NCBI GenBank assembly: GCA_021432635.1
Contig: MU270030.1
Span: 743,823-807,822, forward strand
Direction: 5' to 3'
Origin: Thozetella sp. PMI_491
Taxonomy: Eukaryota; Ascomycota; Sordariomycetes; Chaetosphaeriales; Chaetosphaeriaceae
DNA length: 64,000 nt
Translations under genes and position numbers: made by a program
Part shown: positions 31,838-42,081 of the stretch, piece after piece
Position numbering within the stretch: the stretch's first letter is position 1
Layout: each line of letters opens with the position of its first letter
The notes under the pieces: model-generated
Seen by the model: the letters and a program-made list of their open reading frames with translations, nothing else
Databases searched by the model: none
Told to the model about the DNA's origin: nothing

Positions 31838-34313
31838 CTTAGTCGCGAGCGCATCACCTTTGTGGGTCCCAAGGCTTTGACGTAATGGATGAACAGCAAG
31901 AATGAAGAGGTCGATCGAAGGGGCGCTAGGGGCATCCACGCGCAGCGCGAGACGACTAAATAGGGACGAGGGGGGGCCCGGCCAACTCAAATAGCCGGCT
32001 GGTCGCCAGGAGCACGGCACAGTGGGGAGCGACTGAAGACGGGCATACCTGGAGTCTTGATTCCCGGCTCTGGACGCAATGCGAGCGTAGTCGGGCCCAG
32101 AGAAGAGATGCAGGTAAGGCGACGACGCGAGACGCGAGACGCTCGAGGGTGCTTGGAGTGAAAGGCCTGGCCCGGCGAGGGGTGGCAGCTTGGGGGAAAC
32201 GAGAGAAGGGGGGGTGGCCGGTTCGAAGCTGAAACGGTTGCGAACAGAGCGGCGTCTGAGGTGCTCAAAGTATATGGAATTGTCAGGCCGCGCCCTTGGT
32301 TCGCGCGCTGGAGGCTGCCAAACACCGACGATCGACCGGGAGAATGTTTGATCAAGCTGGCGATTCCCAATTCCCAACTCGCAGCTCGCGAGAGGGCAGG
32401 AGGATTGGGAGGTCGCACGCAGCGCAGACGCGGGCCCAGGCTTGCTGGGAGTAAGACTCGGCAGGGCACGTCTTGGACGTGTGCAACCCCAGGAATAGAC
32501 TAAGGATGGGGGGAGGGACTGGAGTGCGGAGGGGCAGGACGGGAATGATTTGAGTATGCTGCGAGGCGGCTGGTGCTCGCTGGGCGACGAGGGAACGCAA
32601 TATATCGGATTCCGCGAGACGCACGAGGGGGCTCCCGTCGCTTGAGATACAAACCCGCGGCCGAGCAGAGCGACCGACAAGAGACATTTCATTGGGATTC
32701 CCCTTCGCCGCTGCGGGGATTGCATTCGACCGCCTGCATAGGTACCGCACCCCTCCCCCCGCCGGCACGCCCTCGACCCTGTCTCACCGCGCGTGGCCTG
32801 CATCCTCACCGGCGCCACCCCCCGGAAGCTACAGAAACTATAACGAACGGGCGGCGCCTCTCCTTCCCTGTAGGTCGTAGGCAGGCGAAGCGCGAGGTTT
32901 TTTCTCGTCTCCCCATCTCGACTTGCTAATATTCCACCGCCTCTGGTGCTCGCCTGGCTGATCGTCGCTCCCGCCGACTCGCTGGCATGTCTCTGCTGAC
33001 ACCGAGAGCACCCGCAGCCCTGCCCCGTGGGCTTGCCTTCGGCATGTTGGCCAAACTCGTCGACTGTGCCTCCTTCCCTCAGCGTGTGGTCATCCCCACC
33101 TCTTCGTAGTTCGTGAAGCCCTTGGGCCGGCCTGTTGCCCAGGCCGTTCGCCATGAGGACGATTCGCATACCGCATCTTTCCCCGCCATCGCCTTGGGCG
33201 GGTACCCTGCGCCTTTGAGGTGGCGGCGTCGATCTTGCCAGCTTGACTTCGAGCTTGGCGGGACCACAGGCCGACCGATCCTAGCACTGTGCGAGTCGGT
33301 GGAACCCTGTGCCGCCTTCGCAGAAGAGCCACTCTGCACCGTCGTGTCGCCGTGCCTGTCTTGCACCGCGAGCTACCGAACTAACGAGACCCGGGCTTGC
33401 CGGGGTAGTGCCATAGGGAGATGGCCCTTTCTCCTCCAAGGGGACGCTGCACACTACCCAAAGGGCCAGAAATGGAATGGACCTTGCCCAATGGATGCCG
33501 AGCCAATCTGGAGCCAGGCCAGGGCCAGTAGGGGAACTCCCGCCGCCCGTCCCGCCCCGGAAACACAAATGCAGGCGGCCAGGTTCCCCCATCCAGGCAC
33601 GCTCGTCTCATAGACTGAGCCTGCGCCGTCGCGAGCCCACGGACATCGCAACGCATGCTTCGCAGAGCCGCCACCGCGCTGGCGCTTCGCGGACCGCCCG
33701 GTCGATGGTCCGCGCCGGACGGCGCACGACGCGAATGGCAGCCGGCGGGTGGTATTAGGCAGGGCGCGCGTGCTACCCTCTGTGCGGTCTGATGGTCCCA
33801 TGCTTTCGGCTCTCTGGCTGGCGCCGGCTAACGGGAGGGGGCGAGGAGGGGACAAAGCACGCATTGTCTGGCACACGTTCGTCCGCCCAACTTTTGGAGA
33901 TCTGATCTGCTCAGCACCTCTTCCCGATCGAACGACTGCGCCGCCCTCTTCTTCTCGCATTCTGCACAACATCCTGATCTTCCGGGAGCGGCAAAGCAAT
34001 CGGCGGCGTGGGCCCCAGAGCATGAACGGAAGCTCCGATTCTGAAACGCACAGGCCAATCTCGCCATCCCTCGCGCGGCACTGCTTACTGACGCTGGCCG
34101 CCGTCCGTCTGTCCTGCGCGCAACCGGCTCGACCTCGTGCTCCGGTTCCCTGCTTCTAGGCCAGGGACTCCCTCCTGCTTCCCGTTCCTTCCGCCGCCCG
34201 GTGCCGGCTCCTCCCGTCGCGCCCGGGGGTCTTGGCTACATTCCACCCTGCTGCGCCCCGACCGGCGCGCCGCACCGCTTGCTCCCTCGGGCCGCAACTG
34301 ACTAGCTGCTGCC
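31838..34313. promoter_or_regulatory. Divergent upstream region of the bZIP and acyltransferase genes
   Basis: About 2.5 kb separates the two start codons. The minus-strand frame of the bZIP gene stays open upstream to about 33,169, but the conceptual product is Ser/Pro/Arg-rich with no domain, so I treat it as leader or promoter. The final 150 bases before the acyltransferase ATG are pyrimidine-rich. No other gene was recognised. Confidence 0.45.
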
Positions 34314-35309
34314 ATGGCCACGGCCCGCGCCGCTGGCTCGCCGCTGTCCCATCTTCGAGGGCTCGCCATCACAGTCCCCTGGCTGGCCTGGCTGCTGGTG
34401 GCCGACCTGCTGCTCTCGCTGCTGCTCCTCGTCAAGGCCTTCGCCCCGGACCTCGTCTACGACCTGTCGTCCGGCATCGCCTCGGGCGTGTGGCGCTGGA
34501 TCCAGTTCATCTTTGAGGGCCTCAACGGCGCAGTCATCACCACCTCGGGCGACCCGCTTCCCGCGGGCGAGAGCGCCATCGTGGTGGCTAATCATGTCGG
34601 CTGGAGCGACTTCTACATGATCCAAGCCCTGGCCCTCCGCGCCGGCATGCTAGGCCGGTGCCGCTGGTTTGCTAAGATCCAGCTGCGGTCCGTCCCCTTC
34701 CTCGGCTGGGGCCTCTGGGCCATGGGATTCCCCCTCGTCAGCCGCAACTGGATGAAGGACAAGGGCGAGCTGGACCGCGTGTTCCGCGGCATCGTCGACA
34801 GGCGATGGCCTACGTGTACCTTTCCCCACCGACGCCCCCCCTCTTCCCCGGCCAGAGCGCCACATGCTGACCACACGCTAGGGCTCATATCCTTCTCCGA
34901 GGCCACGCGGTACACGCCCAAGAAGTTCGCCGAGTCGCAGGCCTTCTGCGCGGCCAACAACAAGCCGCAGCCCCAGCACCTGCTGTACCCACGGACTAAG
35001 GGCTTCGTCACCACCGTGCGGCACCTGCGCCGGGCGCCGCACGTCAAGGCCGTCTACGTGCTCACCATCGCCTATCAGCACGGCGGCCGTTGGCACCAGG
35101 CCCCGGACATGTGGGAGACGCTCTCGGTGCCGCGCCTCAGCGCCCCGGGCGGCTACCGCTTCCACGTGCACGCCCGCCGCTACCTCGTCGAGGACCTGCC
35201 CGCCGATGACACCGCCCTGGCGACGTGGCTCGAGCAGCGATGGGTGGAGAAGGGCGTCTGGCTGGAGCAGAAGAGGGTCGAGTGGGCGGCGACCAAAGAG
35301 AACCGCTGA
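34314..35309 (+). CDS. 1-acyl-sn-glycerol-3-phosphate acyltransferase-like protein (LPLAT family)
   Basis: Exons 34314-34815 and 34882-35309 encode 309 residues. An N-terminal hydrophobic segment (about residues 18-42, WLAWLLVADLLLSLLLLVKA) should anchor it in the ER membrane. The acyltransferase motifs are present: NHVGWSD (catalytic H-x4-D), FAKIQLRSVPFLGWG, GFPLVSRNW, and after the intron FSEATRYT, corresponding to the EGTR box. The joint gives RWPT-WLISFSEATRYT. The family acylates lysophosphatidic acid or related lysophospholipids; this subgroup resembles yeast Cst26 and plant LPAT2-like enzymes. The 66-base intron is a multiple of three and has no in-frame stop, so a retained form would insert 22 residues just before the EATR box. 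The ATG lies in a good context (GCC ATG GCC). Confidence 0.9.
   Translation: MATARAAGSPLSHLRGLAITVPWLAWLLVADLLLSLLLLVKAFAPDLVYDLSSGIASGVWRWIQFIFEGLNGAVITTSGDPLPAGESAIVVANHVGWSDFYMIQALALRAGMLGRCRWFAKIQLRSVPFLGWGLWAMGFPLVSRNWMKDKGELDRVFRGIVDRRWPTCTFPHRRPPSSPARAPHADHTLGLISFSEATRYTPKKFAESQAFCAANNKPQPQHLLYPRTKGFVTTVRHLRRAPHVKAVYVLTIAYQHGGRWHQAPDMWETLSVPRLSAPGGYRFHVHARRYLVEDLPADDTALATWLEQRWVEKGVWLEQKRVEWAATKENR
34816..34881 (+). other. 66-base stop-free intron of the acyltransferase gene
   Basis: The donor GTACCT, a CTGAC branch motif and a CTAG acceptor define it. Removing it joins T-W-LISFSEATRYT, matching the family. The retained reading frame remains open, giving a Pro/His/Arg-rich insert. Confidence 0.8.
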
Positions 35310-38300
35310 CGGAGCAGGGCGGGGGAGGGGGGTAAGCAGACTCAGCATTTACGGAATAGTTATTGTACCTTAGTGAGCCGCCTAGCCTATGTCCGTCTCA
35401 TCCCCGCGAGACGTTTTCCTCTCGATCCCACCGAGGGCGCCGTCGCGGGGAGCAGGGAGAGCGCCAGGCGCAGGCCGACCGGCGCGGTTCGCGATAGGCA
35501 AATGCGGGCGGTATATATCAATTAGAAACGTCCTGCATACGAGCCCTACTAATGCCACATGAAACAACCCTCCGCCCGTGATCGCCGTAGAACGCCACTG
35601 GAGACGTCTCCCCGACGAACCATGCGGGCCACCGTCGGGGAGGGGAAGGGGGGGTTCGAAGCACATGCTCGATGGCTTGTCGGGTCAATTTGTAATAATG
35701 CAGGCCATGAGGGCCCTCCATCTTGAGAGACGCCTCTGGCATGGCCGTCGGTCTGGGCCAGTGACGGTCGCACGGCAGCGACGTTGCTCGCTTCAACGGG
35801 TTTCCCCCTCGGGTCCTGCGTGGGGTCGCTGCCACGCCAGGCTAAAGTCGAGACCCCCAACGGGGGCGGTCAGCGGACCCGCCCATCAGGGCACGCCTGG
35901 CTGGCTGGCTGGGTTTATGCCTACGGTGGGGGGAGGTAGGTGTCGGCCGGCAGACGTGGCGCCCTGGGCAGCGAGTCGATGAGAGGTGTCACTATGTGAC
36001 ACGCCAGTCGCACACCATCTCTCGCCCAGACGGGCAGCGGAGGCAGCGTTCTCCATCACGTGCACGCGAGACCACCTCCGGATGCAGAGGGCACACTAGG
36101 GCTCGAGGACGCCCCCGAGCCCCGCCCCGGTGTGCGTGGTCAGCACCGGCACACCTAGGAAACGCACCCTCTACCTACTACGTACGAGGTGAGGCAGTGC
36201 CGTGGCTCGCAAGCCAGCGGTAGCCGAAGGAGCGTCGCACCGGACGAAGTCGAGCGGGAACGACAGCAACTGCCGTCCGGTCCCTTCGGTCCCTCTTCCC
36301 TCTTGGACGGGTCTCTTGACGTACCCGCATTACCCTCCCCACCAGCTCGTGCTCGCGATCGGCGAGAGGCAGAAGGCAGCGCGGCGGGCGCCACGGTTGT
36401 GCAGATTGGCGGCCCGGTGTGGCCTGTCTGTGGCCGACCGCCAGCGCCTGATCCAACTATAGAAGCAGTGTCGTACGTGCTCGTCTGGCACCGTCGATTC
36501 GCCGCCGCACGCCGTGGAACCTGCGTGTCCTGGTTCTGAAGCCGCTCGACAAGAGGCGAGAGCCTCTAGGGGGAGCTTGCTTTTTGATCGGCCCTCGCGA
36601 TCGTCCGGCCGCCACCAACGCCAGCGGAGGTGAGTGCAGGGTTGGCACCGCGGAGGTCAGACGCAAGGAAATGCTCACCCTAGCGGACACTCACCTGCGC
36701 AAGACAGTCAAAAGCAGCCCGCCGCCGATCGCCCGGGCGGGGTGCTCGTGCCAGCCGTACCATCACGTGGCCGCTGGACTTGTGCTCTAGCCCAGCGGCG
36801 GGAAAGCCTGCACCCCGCCGCCGGCAGAGCACCTCGCAGAGCACCTCGGAAAGCGTTGCGATGGACTGCTACGGTGCGACGGGGTTAAACACCGGGCATA
36901 CCTCTGCCAAGACTCTCGTCCCTGGGACTCCATATCCAACGGGAAACGGCGGGAGGGGATAGGCGTTGGCGCACGCCGGGACGGGCTGTGATTCGAGAAT
37001 GCAGCCTGCATCCTGCGCTGCGACACGCAGCCTGCGCGATAGCACATCCATTAATCCCGTCCTGTCGGCCACCGATTGGGCATTGCTAGTGGCGGCGAGC
37101 GAGGATACCGCTGAGCACACCCGCCCAGGCTACGCACGACGAAGCGCTGGCGCATCTCGACGCGACGGCTTAGCAATCGGCAGTCGGGGGCTCGGCGCCG
37201 GACGGGCTCCGTCATGCGTCGCTCCGCTGCAGACAATTTCGGTTGAATGCGCTGTCGCTCCGTGTCTCCTCGCGCGGTGCAAATGGCTTCGCGAGGAACA
37301 ACCGCCCGGTGGTGTGCCCTGGGGTCCGAGGAGCGCACACGGCCATGCATTGGGGGAGGGGGGAGGGGGAGAGGGGGGCGGTGACGGCGCCGCCCAATGC
37401 CAGCCGTCCCTGGGGTACCGGCGAGGGATAAACTTAGCAGGGTCGGCGTCGCGCATCTGACCCGAGGCCAGCATCGGCAGAGGTGGAATGGGGTCGGGCT
37501 GCCGGCCGCGATCCCACCCCAGCAGCGCTCCGAGTCGAACTATTGAGCCCAAGAGAGGAGCCCATGTCCTGCATCCCTGGGCGCGAAAAGGAGGGAGGGG
37601 CTACACTGCTACAGCCAATCTCACTGGCATGATGCAAGCACGCAGGCGCAGCGCGAGACAGGTTCCCCTCTAGCTGCGGCGGTCTCGCAGAGGGGCGTGA
37701 GATTTTGGGGTAATGAGGTCACCCCTCCCGACAGCAGGCGGAAGCGACGTCGGGCTAGGGGGACGGGAGCGAAACTTTGGTAGGAAAAGGATAAAAAGGA
37801 GCGTCAATTAGCTGGCAGTAGGGCATGATCCGATTTGTCTCCAAGGTCGGACGGTTCTGCAGCTCCAAGGTATGCTGTCTATTCAGTGCAACAGCGCCCA
37901 TGCGGACTGTGCTCCAGATCAGCCAACAGTGGCTTGACGAGGCCCCGAGAGAAACCGTGTTTAGCACACCATCTATGCCCCGTGGTCACGCTGCCAGGGC
38001 CGATCCGCGCTCCCTTCTCGAGGATCTCCGCCCGCTCTTGATCGAGATCAGGAGAGAGGGAGGGGGGTCGGCATGGGGAGGGGTCGGGGGGGTCATAGGC
38101 AATATGCAGGCGGCGAGCAATGGGTCGGTCGTTCGCTCGCGCGTTGTGTACGGCGGCGTACGAAGTACGAGAGAGTAGAAAAACTAAGTTCTCCTCCAGA
38201 GGGGGAGGGGGGCCTTGGCGGTAACATGCGTGCGTCTGCGTGAGCGCGTGCGAGCACGTACGGTGCCCACGCATCGATCTGGATGTACGAAGTAGGTGAT

Positions 38301-38560
38301 TAGTGCCTTAGCCTCCCGGCAAGCAACCGCCGCCGCCGGAAGCAAGGGAGCGGGCCTGGGCGATAAGGACGCCCTGTTTCTACGGGGCCTGTGCCTTGGC
38401 TTGCTTCTTTCCTCCAGGCAGCCAGGCATGCCAACAGGGTCACCAGGTGAGGGAAAAATAAAATAAATAACAACAAGGCAGCAAGGGGTGGGGGGAGCGA
38501 AAAAACACAAAGTCATCAGTGGAGCGCTCCTTCGCACGAAACCCTTGTCGCAGGGCTCGC
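35310..38560. other. Intergenic stretch without a recognised gene
   Basis: About 3.2 kb between the acyltransferase and the RIM15 leader. Only short overlapping open frames with biased composition occur. A G-rich run (GGGGGAGGGGGGAGGGGGAG type) lies near 37,346-37,380. No RNA gene or mobile element motif was found. Confidence 0.45.
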
Positions 38561-39474
38561 GAGACCCTCTTCTTGCTGCACGCCTTCCAGGTTGAACCCA
38601 AGACCCCGAATGCCCCAAACCTATTCCTTCCCGCCTGCGTCGACTCGCTCGCCCTCGCCCACTCCCCGCCCCGTCACCCGCCCCGGACGAATGAGCGTAG
38701 GTAGTGGTACCTTGGCCCATTCATGCCCGCCCGCGCCCAGCAGGTACCCCTACCGGCAAAATCCCAGAGCGGCGCAGACGAGGTGATTCTGATTGGCTGC
38801 AGGAGCTCCTTCCCCGCTTAAGGAACGCGACCACGCCTGCTGCGAGAGGGTGCGAGAGCTCCCCCCCCAAAGGCCGGTGCCAGCGTGGTGGATGGGCTTT
38901 TTCTCCCTCGACAAAGGGGGCCCACATTAAAACCACCCACGATTCAACGACGACACAACACTCCCACTCGCGGCCACGCAGTCGCCTCGTGCACTCGTCT
39001 CTCCCACCCAGCATCGCAACCGCCTGATACGGCCCTCGCCCGCCCCCCGTCTCCGGCCCCTCAGCCCTCGACGCTGCCGCCGAATTGCCCTCGCATCTCC
39101 GGTCTGGACCACAAAACCACGCCTGCTCGCCCGCACCGGCTGCCGCCGCCGTGCCCACGACCGCCACGGGCCCTCCCCTTACCCTCTCTCTCTCTTTGGC
39201 TCCCCCCCCCGCGACGGCATCCGACGAGGCACCACGTCCCCATCCAGCATGTCTCGAGCTTCCGTGTCGCTCTAGTACTGGCTTCCCTGCCAGACCTGGC
39301 TCGAGAGCCTGCACCGACCTGCCATCCGCCCGCCGCCGGCCTAGCCGACGGCCTCCCCAAGCCGCGTCCGACGCGTCCGCCCCGGACGACGCCCTCCCGC
39401 CCGCACGCCGCACACGGCGCGAGCGATTCCCGGCAGATGCTGCCATCTAGACGGGCTCTGCCGAACCTGCCACC
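38561..39474 (+). promoter_or_regulatory. Pyrimidine-rich promoter/leader of RIM15
   Basis: The 900 bases before the RIM15 ATG are C-rich with CCCTC, TCTC and CCGCC runs, a common feature of fungal leaders. A long open frame crosses much of it in another phase but is Pro/Arg/Ser-only. The start at 39,475 has a near-ideal CACC ATG GAC context. Confidence 0.5.
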
Positions 39475-42045
39475 ATGGACGCCGAGACGGCGACGCCCGG
39501 CTCGCTCGCCCCGCCGGCTGTAGCGGCGCTCCGGACCGCCGGCGCCGCCATGGAGCGGTCCCTCAGCGCCGACATCCGCGAGGGCGGCGAGGAGCTGCGC
39601 GAGATGGCGGAGCAGACGCTCAACGTCATCATGGACCTCAACTTTGACGGCACCGTCCGCTGGGTGAGCCCGTCGTGGGCCGACGTCATCGGCACGGATC
39701 CCGAGGCCGTCGTCGGCACTGCCATCGCCGACCTCATCGTGAGCGACTACACGTCCCTGTTCGCCGACACAGTGGAGAGCATGAAGAAGGACGACTCCAA
39801 GAGCCAGTTCATCCGCTTCGCCGTACGCCTAGGACCCTTGTCCAAACTGCTGCCCCCCGAGACGGCTGACGACGGCGAGCCGCCTGCCATGGACCTAGAG
39901 GCCCAGGGCATCATGATCTACGACACCGCGTCCGGCGGCGAGAGCCATGTGAGTCCCCTCGTGCCGGAGCCCCCGCTGACTGCTTCCTCGACGCCCGCTG
40001 ACCCCCCATCCGCCCAGACCATGTGGATGATCCGGCCCTGGATGGCCCCGCGCGAGATCCGTATCGACCTTCCCGACGTCATCGTCGACTCCCTAGGCTC
40101 GGGCGCCGAGGTGTTGGCAAGCTACCTCACGCAGCTCGCCGAGTCGGGGGTCGAGGACCCTGCGAACCACCCACCTCCGCTCCCGGTGCTCTGCCGCATC
40201 TGTGAGCGCCACATCTCTCCGTGGTGGTTTGAGAAGCACACGGACCTCTGCATGCAGGAACACCGCGCCGAGATGGACGTCCAGATGGCCCAGGAGAGCC
40301 TGACGGAGCACCGCCACGCCATCGTCAAGGTGCTGGACGCGCTCGAGGCCCGGCGGAGCCGCTCGCTGGCTGGCGCTGGCGAGCCCGCGGTACTGCCCGT
40401 CGCCGAGTACAAGGGCATGCCCATTGGCCCCCCCACGTCGAGCGCCTCGTCGCCAGGTACGGCGTCCCCGACGGCCGGCTCGCGCCCGCCGCCGCCCTCG
40501 CGGGAGCGCTCGTCAGGCTTCGGCCATGCCCGTGCCCGCTCGTTCGCTGTCCGGCGGCCTCAAGCCCGGATCGTCGAGCTGCTGCTAGACCTCTGCGACA
40601 CAGCCATTGAGATTAGCACCCCCGCCATCAAGGACTCGTCACAGACGCCCGGTGAGTTCCGCACCCAGTCGCCCCAGTCCGAGGGCCGCATCGCCCAGGT
40701 CGTGCAGTGGGAGACGCCCGGAACCAACACGCTGGAGCAAGAGCAGGGCCTGGCCCTCCTGTGCAGCGATACTGAGAAGGTAGCCAAGGCCAAGGTGGAG
40801 GCGGTGATCCGCCATCGCAAGATCATCGAGTACGCCGAGCGCATCCGCGTCGAGTTCGCCATCCTCGTGCAGGACTGCATCGACGAGGCGATCCACAAGG
40901 CCGCCAAAATCGCCGCCGGCCGCCTGAGCGACTCGACCGAGGATGACGAGGACCCCGACGACACCGCAGAGGACGACGAGGCCACCCCGGCCCCGGAGGA
41001 GGGCATCTTTGCCGGCTCGTTCGACGCCCCTTCTACCCTGGCCCTAGCCCTGCAGGATGCCCGCATCTCGGACGACCCGGACGCCCGCCGCCTGTCGACG
41101 GCCATCGAGTCGACGCGCTCGAGTAGCCCCAAGGAGTGCCCGACCCCGCGGTCTCACAGCGGGGCGCTCAAAGGCCCACAGCGGGAGTCGCGCCGCGAGT
41201 CGCTCCTCTTCGAGAGCGATCCGGGCGACAGTGACGGCAGCATGCGCTCGTCGTCCGTCGCCTCGCGCCAGCCCCCGCGCACCGAGTCGCCCATCTCTGA
41301 GTTCGGCGACCTGCGCCGCCAGGCGAGCTCGCGCCAGCACCACCGCCGCAGCCTGATCCTCCCCGGTGCATCGTCGCCGCGCCGCCAGGAGTCGCCCTCG
41401 CGGTCCGGCCAGCCGTCGTCGCCCCTGCGCATCCTCAAGCCTCGCAGCCTGCCGTTCCCGTCCGACAGCCTCGTCTCGCCCGAGGCGTCTCCGATGCTCC
41501 CGGGTAGCGAGTTCACCTCGCCCAGCCTGCTCTACCACCATCACCACCACCACCACCACCACCGGCGTCAGTCGTCGGCCGCCGTGTCGTCAGCCGGCGG
41601 CGAGTTCGGCATCAAGCCGCCTCCCTCGCCCCGCCTCAGCGCCGTCGTCAGCGCCCCACAGGCGCGCGCGGTGCCGCCGTCCATCAAGGACTTCGAGATC
41701 ATCAAGCCCATCAGCAAGGGCGCGTTCGGCAGCGTCTACCTGTCCAAGAAGAAGTCGACGGGCGAGTACTTCGCCATCAAGGTGCTCAAGAAGGCCGATA
41801 TGGTGGCCAAGAATCAGGTCACCAACGTCAAGGCGGAGCGTGCCATCATGATGTGGCAGGGTGAAAGCGACTTCGTCGCTAAGCTTTACTGGACCTTCTC
41901 TAGCAAGGACTATCTATACCTAGTCATGGAGTATCTAAACGGCGGCGACTGCGCCTCGCTCATCAAGGTGCTCGGCGGCCTGCCGGAGGACTGGGTCAAA
42001 AAATACCTCGGCGAGGTCGTGCTCGGCGTCGAGCACCTCCACGGC

Positions 42046-42081
<36 letters not shown>

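Noticed and set aside
31838-33169. Stop-free extension of the bZIP frame for 1.3 kb upstream
   Set aside because: No conserved motif and noise-like composition; the bZIP start at 31,837 gives a normal N-terminus. High GC makes such open stretches common here.
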